A stretch of DNA of 64,000 bases. Origin: Sulfurivermis fontis. Lineage in GTDB: Bacteria; Pseudomonadota; Gammaproteobacteria; Thiohalomonadales; Thiohalomonadaceae. The stretch covers positions 860,501 to 924,500 of the forward strand of contig NZ_AP018724.1 of NCBI RefSeq assembly GCF_004001245.1. Reading direction: 5' to 3'. The position numbers and the translations under genes are program-made. The notes below the pieces were generated by a model. It was given only the letters and a program-made list of their open reading frames with translations, searched no databases and was not told the DNA's origin. Positions 62,676-64,000 of the stretch are shown here, one piece after another. Position 1 is the stretch's first letter, and each line of letters begins with the position of its first letter.

Positions 62676-63074
62676 ATGCCAGCCCATATCGACAGCTTTT
62701 TAGGTGTTCATGAAGCCGCACTGCGTCTGCGTGCGGCGCGCTCGGAGGTGATTGCCTCCAATCTGGCCAATGCCGACACCCCCAACTACCTGGCGCGCGA
62801 CATCGATTTCAAGGCGGTATTGAGCGAATACCAGGGGACGGCAGGGGGGGCGGCCATGCAGATCACACACAGCCGCCATCTCAGCGCCAGCGGCGGTGTC
62901 GCTGCGCCGGAATTGCTGTACCGCGAGCCGACCCAGCCGGCGGTGGACGGCAACACCGTCGACTCACAGGTGGAGAAGGCCGCCTTCATGGAAAACGCCC
63001 TGCAGTATCAGGCCACGCTGCGCTTCATTGACGGCAGCATCAAGACGCTGCGCACGGCCATCCGAGGAGACTGA
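62676..63074 (+). CDS. flgB: Flagellar basal-body rod protein FlgB
   Basis: A 132-residue rod protein from ATG 62676 with CGGAGG upstream. RSEVIASNLANADTPNYLARDIDF is the N-terminal rod motif, and ENALQYQATLRFIDGSIKTLRTAIRG the C-terminal one. First gene of the flgBCD operon. Confidence 0.97.
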   Translation: MPAHIDSFLGVHEAALRLRAARSEVIASNLANADTPNYLARDIDFKAVLSEYQGTAGGAAMQITHSRHLSASGGVAAPELLYREPTQPAVDGNTVDSQVEKAAFMENALQYQATLRFIDGSIKTLRTAIRGD

Positions 63075-63076
63075 TC

Positions 63077-63496
63077 ATGTCCATGTTCAAGGTATTCGAT
63101 ATCGCCGGCTCGGCCATGAGTGCACAAAGCCTGCGCCTCAATGTCACCGCGAGCAACCTGGCCAATGCCAACAGCGTCAGCAGCAGCATCGATGAGACCT
63201 ATCGCGCGCGGCAGCCGGTCTTCGCGGCCATGCTGAGTGAGGCGGGGCAGGGCGGAGAGCCGGATGCCGTCGGTGTACAGGTGCGCGGAATCGTCGAGAG
63301 CCAGGCACCGTTGCAGCGGCAGTATCGGCCGGATCATCCGCTGGCCGATGAAAACGGCTATGTGTACATGCCCAATGTGAACGTGGTGGAGGAGATGGCC
63401 AACATGATCTCCGCCTCGCGCTCGTACCAGACCAATGTGGAAGTGGTCAACACGGCCAAGCAGTTGATGATGCGCACGTTGACCATGGGGCAGTAA
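63077..63496 (+). CDS. flgC: Flagellar basal-body rod protein FlgC
   Basis: A 139-residue rod protein two bases after flgB. MSAQSLRLNVTASNLANANSVSS and the C-terminal MPNVNVVEEMANMISASRSYQTNVEVVNTAKQLMMRTLTMG are typical. Confidence 0.97.
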   Translation: MSMFKVFDIAGSAMSAQSLRLNVTASNLANANSVSSSIDETYRARQPVFAAMLSEAGQGGEPDAVGVQVRGIVESQAPLQRQYRPDHPLADENGYVYMPNVNVVEEMANMISASRSYQTNVEVVNTAKQLMMRTLTMGQ

Positions 63497-63514
63497 GCCT
63501 GAGGAATAGGGAAA

Positions 63515-64000
63515 ATGTCCAGCGTAAACAACAATGTTGAACTGCTCGATAGCCTCGGCCTGTGGCGCCAGGAGACGAAGGATAAGGTCGGTAATGAACT
63601 GGGTGCCGACGACTTCATGAAGCTGATGATCGCGCAAATGCAGAACCAGAATCCCATGGACCCCATGGATAATGGTGACTTCATCGCGCAGTTGGCGCAG
63701 TTCAGCTCGACATCCGGCATACAGGATCTGAACGCATCGTTTACCGGACTGGCGGAATCTTTGCAGTCCTATCAAGCCTTGCAGGCTTCGGGGCTGGTAG
63801 GGCGTAGCGTGCTGATTATGTCGGATAGTGCCCAGCTCAACTCCGGCGGCAACATCAGTGGGATGATCAGTCTCGAAGCCACCACGCCGCAGCTCACCGT
63901 GGGTATCTATGACCAGAGTGGCGCGTTGGTTCGGCGCATGCCGATGGGTATGCAGTCGGAGGGGATGGTCTCCTTTCACTGGGACGGCATCGCCGACGAC
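63515..64000 (+). CDS. flgD: Flagellar hook capping protein FlgD, 5' part
   Basis: 162 codons from ATG 63515, cut by the right edge. LGADDFMKLMIAQMQNQNPMDPMDNGDFIAQLAQFS is the FlgD N-terminal motif, and the frame reaches the start of the FlgD Ig-like domain (FHWDGIADD). It caps the growing hook. Confidence 0.96.
   Translation, partial: MSSVNNNVELLDSLGLWRQETKDKVGNELGADDFMKLMIAQMQNQNPMDPMDNGDFIAQLAQFSSTSGIQDLNASFTGLAESLQSYQALQASGLVGRSVLIMSDSAQLNSGGNISGMISLEATTPQLTVGIYDQSGALVRRMPMGMQSEGMVSFHWDGIADD

Overview
The window looks like a chromosomal segment of a gammaproteobacterial sulfur oxidiser and denitrifier. The evidence is a mostly GC-rich sequence, the order recA-recX-alaS-lysC-csrA-tRNA-Ser typical of Gammaproteobacteria, a flavocytochrome c sulfide dehydrogenase (fccAB), a nitrous oxide reductase cluster of the Sec-exported (clade II-like) type, polar-flagellum-type genes with sigma-28 and sigma-54 promoters, and a sucrose (osmolyte/storage) operon. 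No species can be named from the sequence alone.

Layout. 0-4.6 kb: start of an AddB-like nuclease/helicase gene, then a periplasmic sugar-binding-type protein next to a membrane GGDEF-EAL c-di-GMP enzyme. 4.7-11.1 kb: a tightly overlapping run (thermostable-hemolysin family protein, AMP-forming ligase, heme-oxygenase-like diiron protein, SDR dehydrogenase, TPR protein, OmpR-type regulator, histidine kinase). It reads as one self-regulated pathway acting on an acyl or other carboxylic acid substrate, and it is the best candidate here for an undescribed system. 11.2-19.5 kb: a defence island with a complete Wadjet (jetABCD) on the minus strand, a vapC remnant and an intact antitoxin/PIN toxin pair, followed by gene debris including an HD-GYP remnant. 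20.0-23.2 kb: modE-modABC with two ModE boxes. 23.4-29.4 kb: mutS, a PilZ protein, a small unknown, cinA-type amidase, thpR, recA (SOS box), recX. 29.5-34.3 kb: alaS, lysC, csrA, two tRNAs and a duplicated tRNA 3' end. 34.4-41.8 kb: a PilB/MshE-like ATPase and a sucrose operon (fructokinase, sucrose-phosphate synthase with fused phosphatase, sucrose synthase). 41.8-45.5 kb: cheR-cheV divergent from flgA-flgM-flgN. 45.9-57.2 kb: nos cluster with FNR-type boxes. 57.4-61.8 kb: minus-strand sulfide-oxidation cytochrome cluster. 62.2-64.0 kb: two tRNAs and the flgBCD operon, cut by the window edge.

How parts connect. c-di-GMP recurs (GGDEF-EAL enzyme, PilZ protein, MshEN-type ATPase, HD-GYP debris). 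Sulfide electrons from FccAB and electrons through the c-type cytochromes could feed N2O reduction by NosZ under FNR-type anaerobic control. A multi-hairpin repeat occurs as two near-identical inverted copies, each in a convergent gene junction, plus a single-hairpin copy near 61.9 kb. Genes from about 36-44 kb and from 49 to 57 kb are visibly more AT-rich than recA/mutS/jet neighbours, compatible with separate acquisition; no composition statistic was computed.
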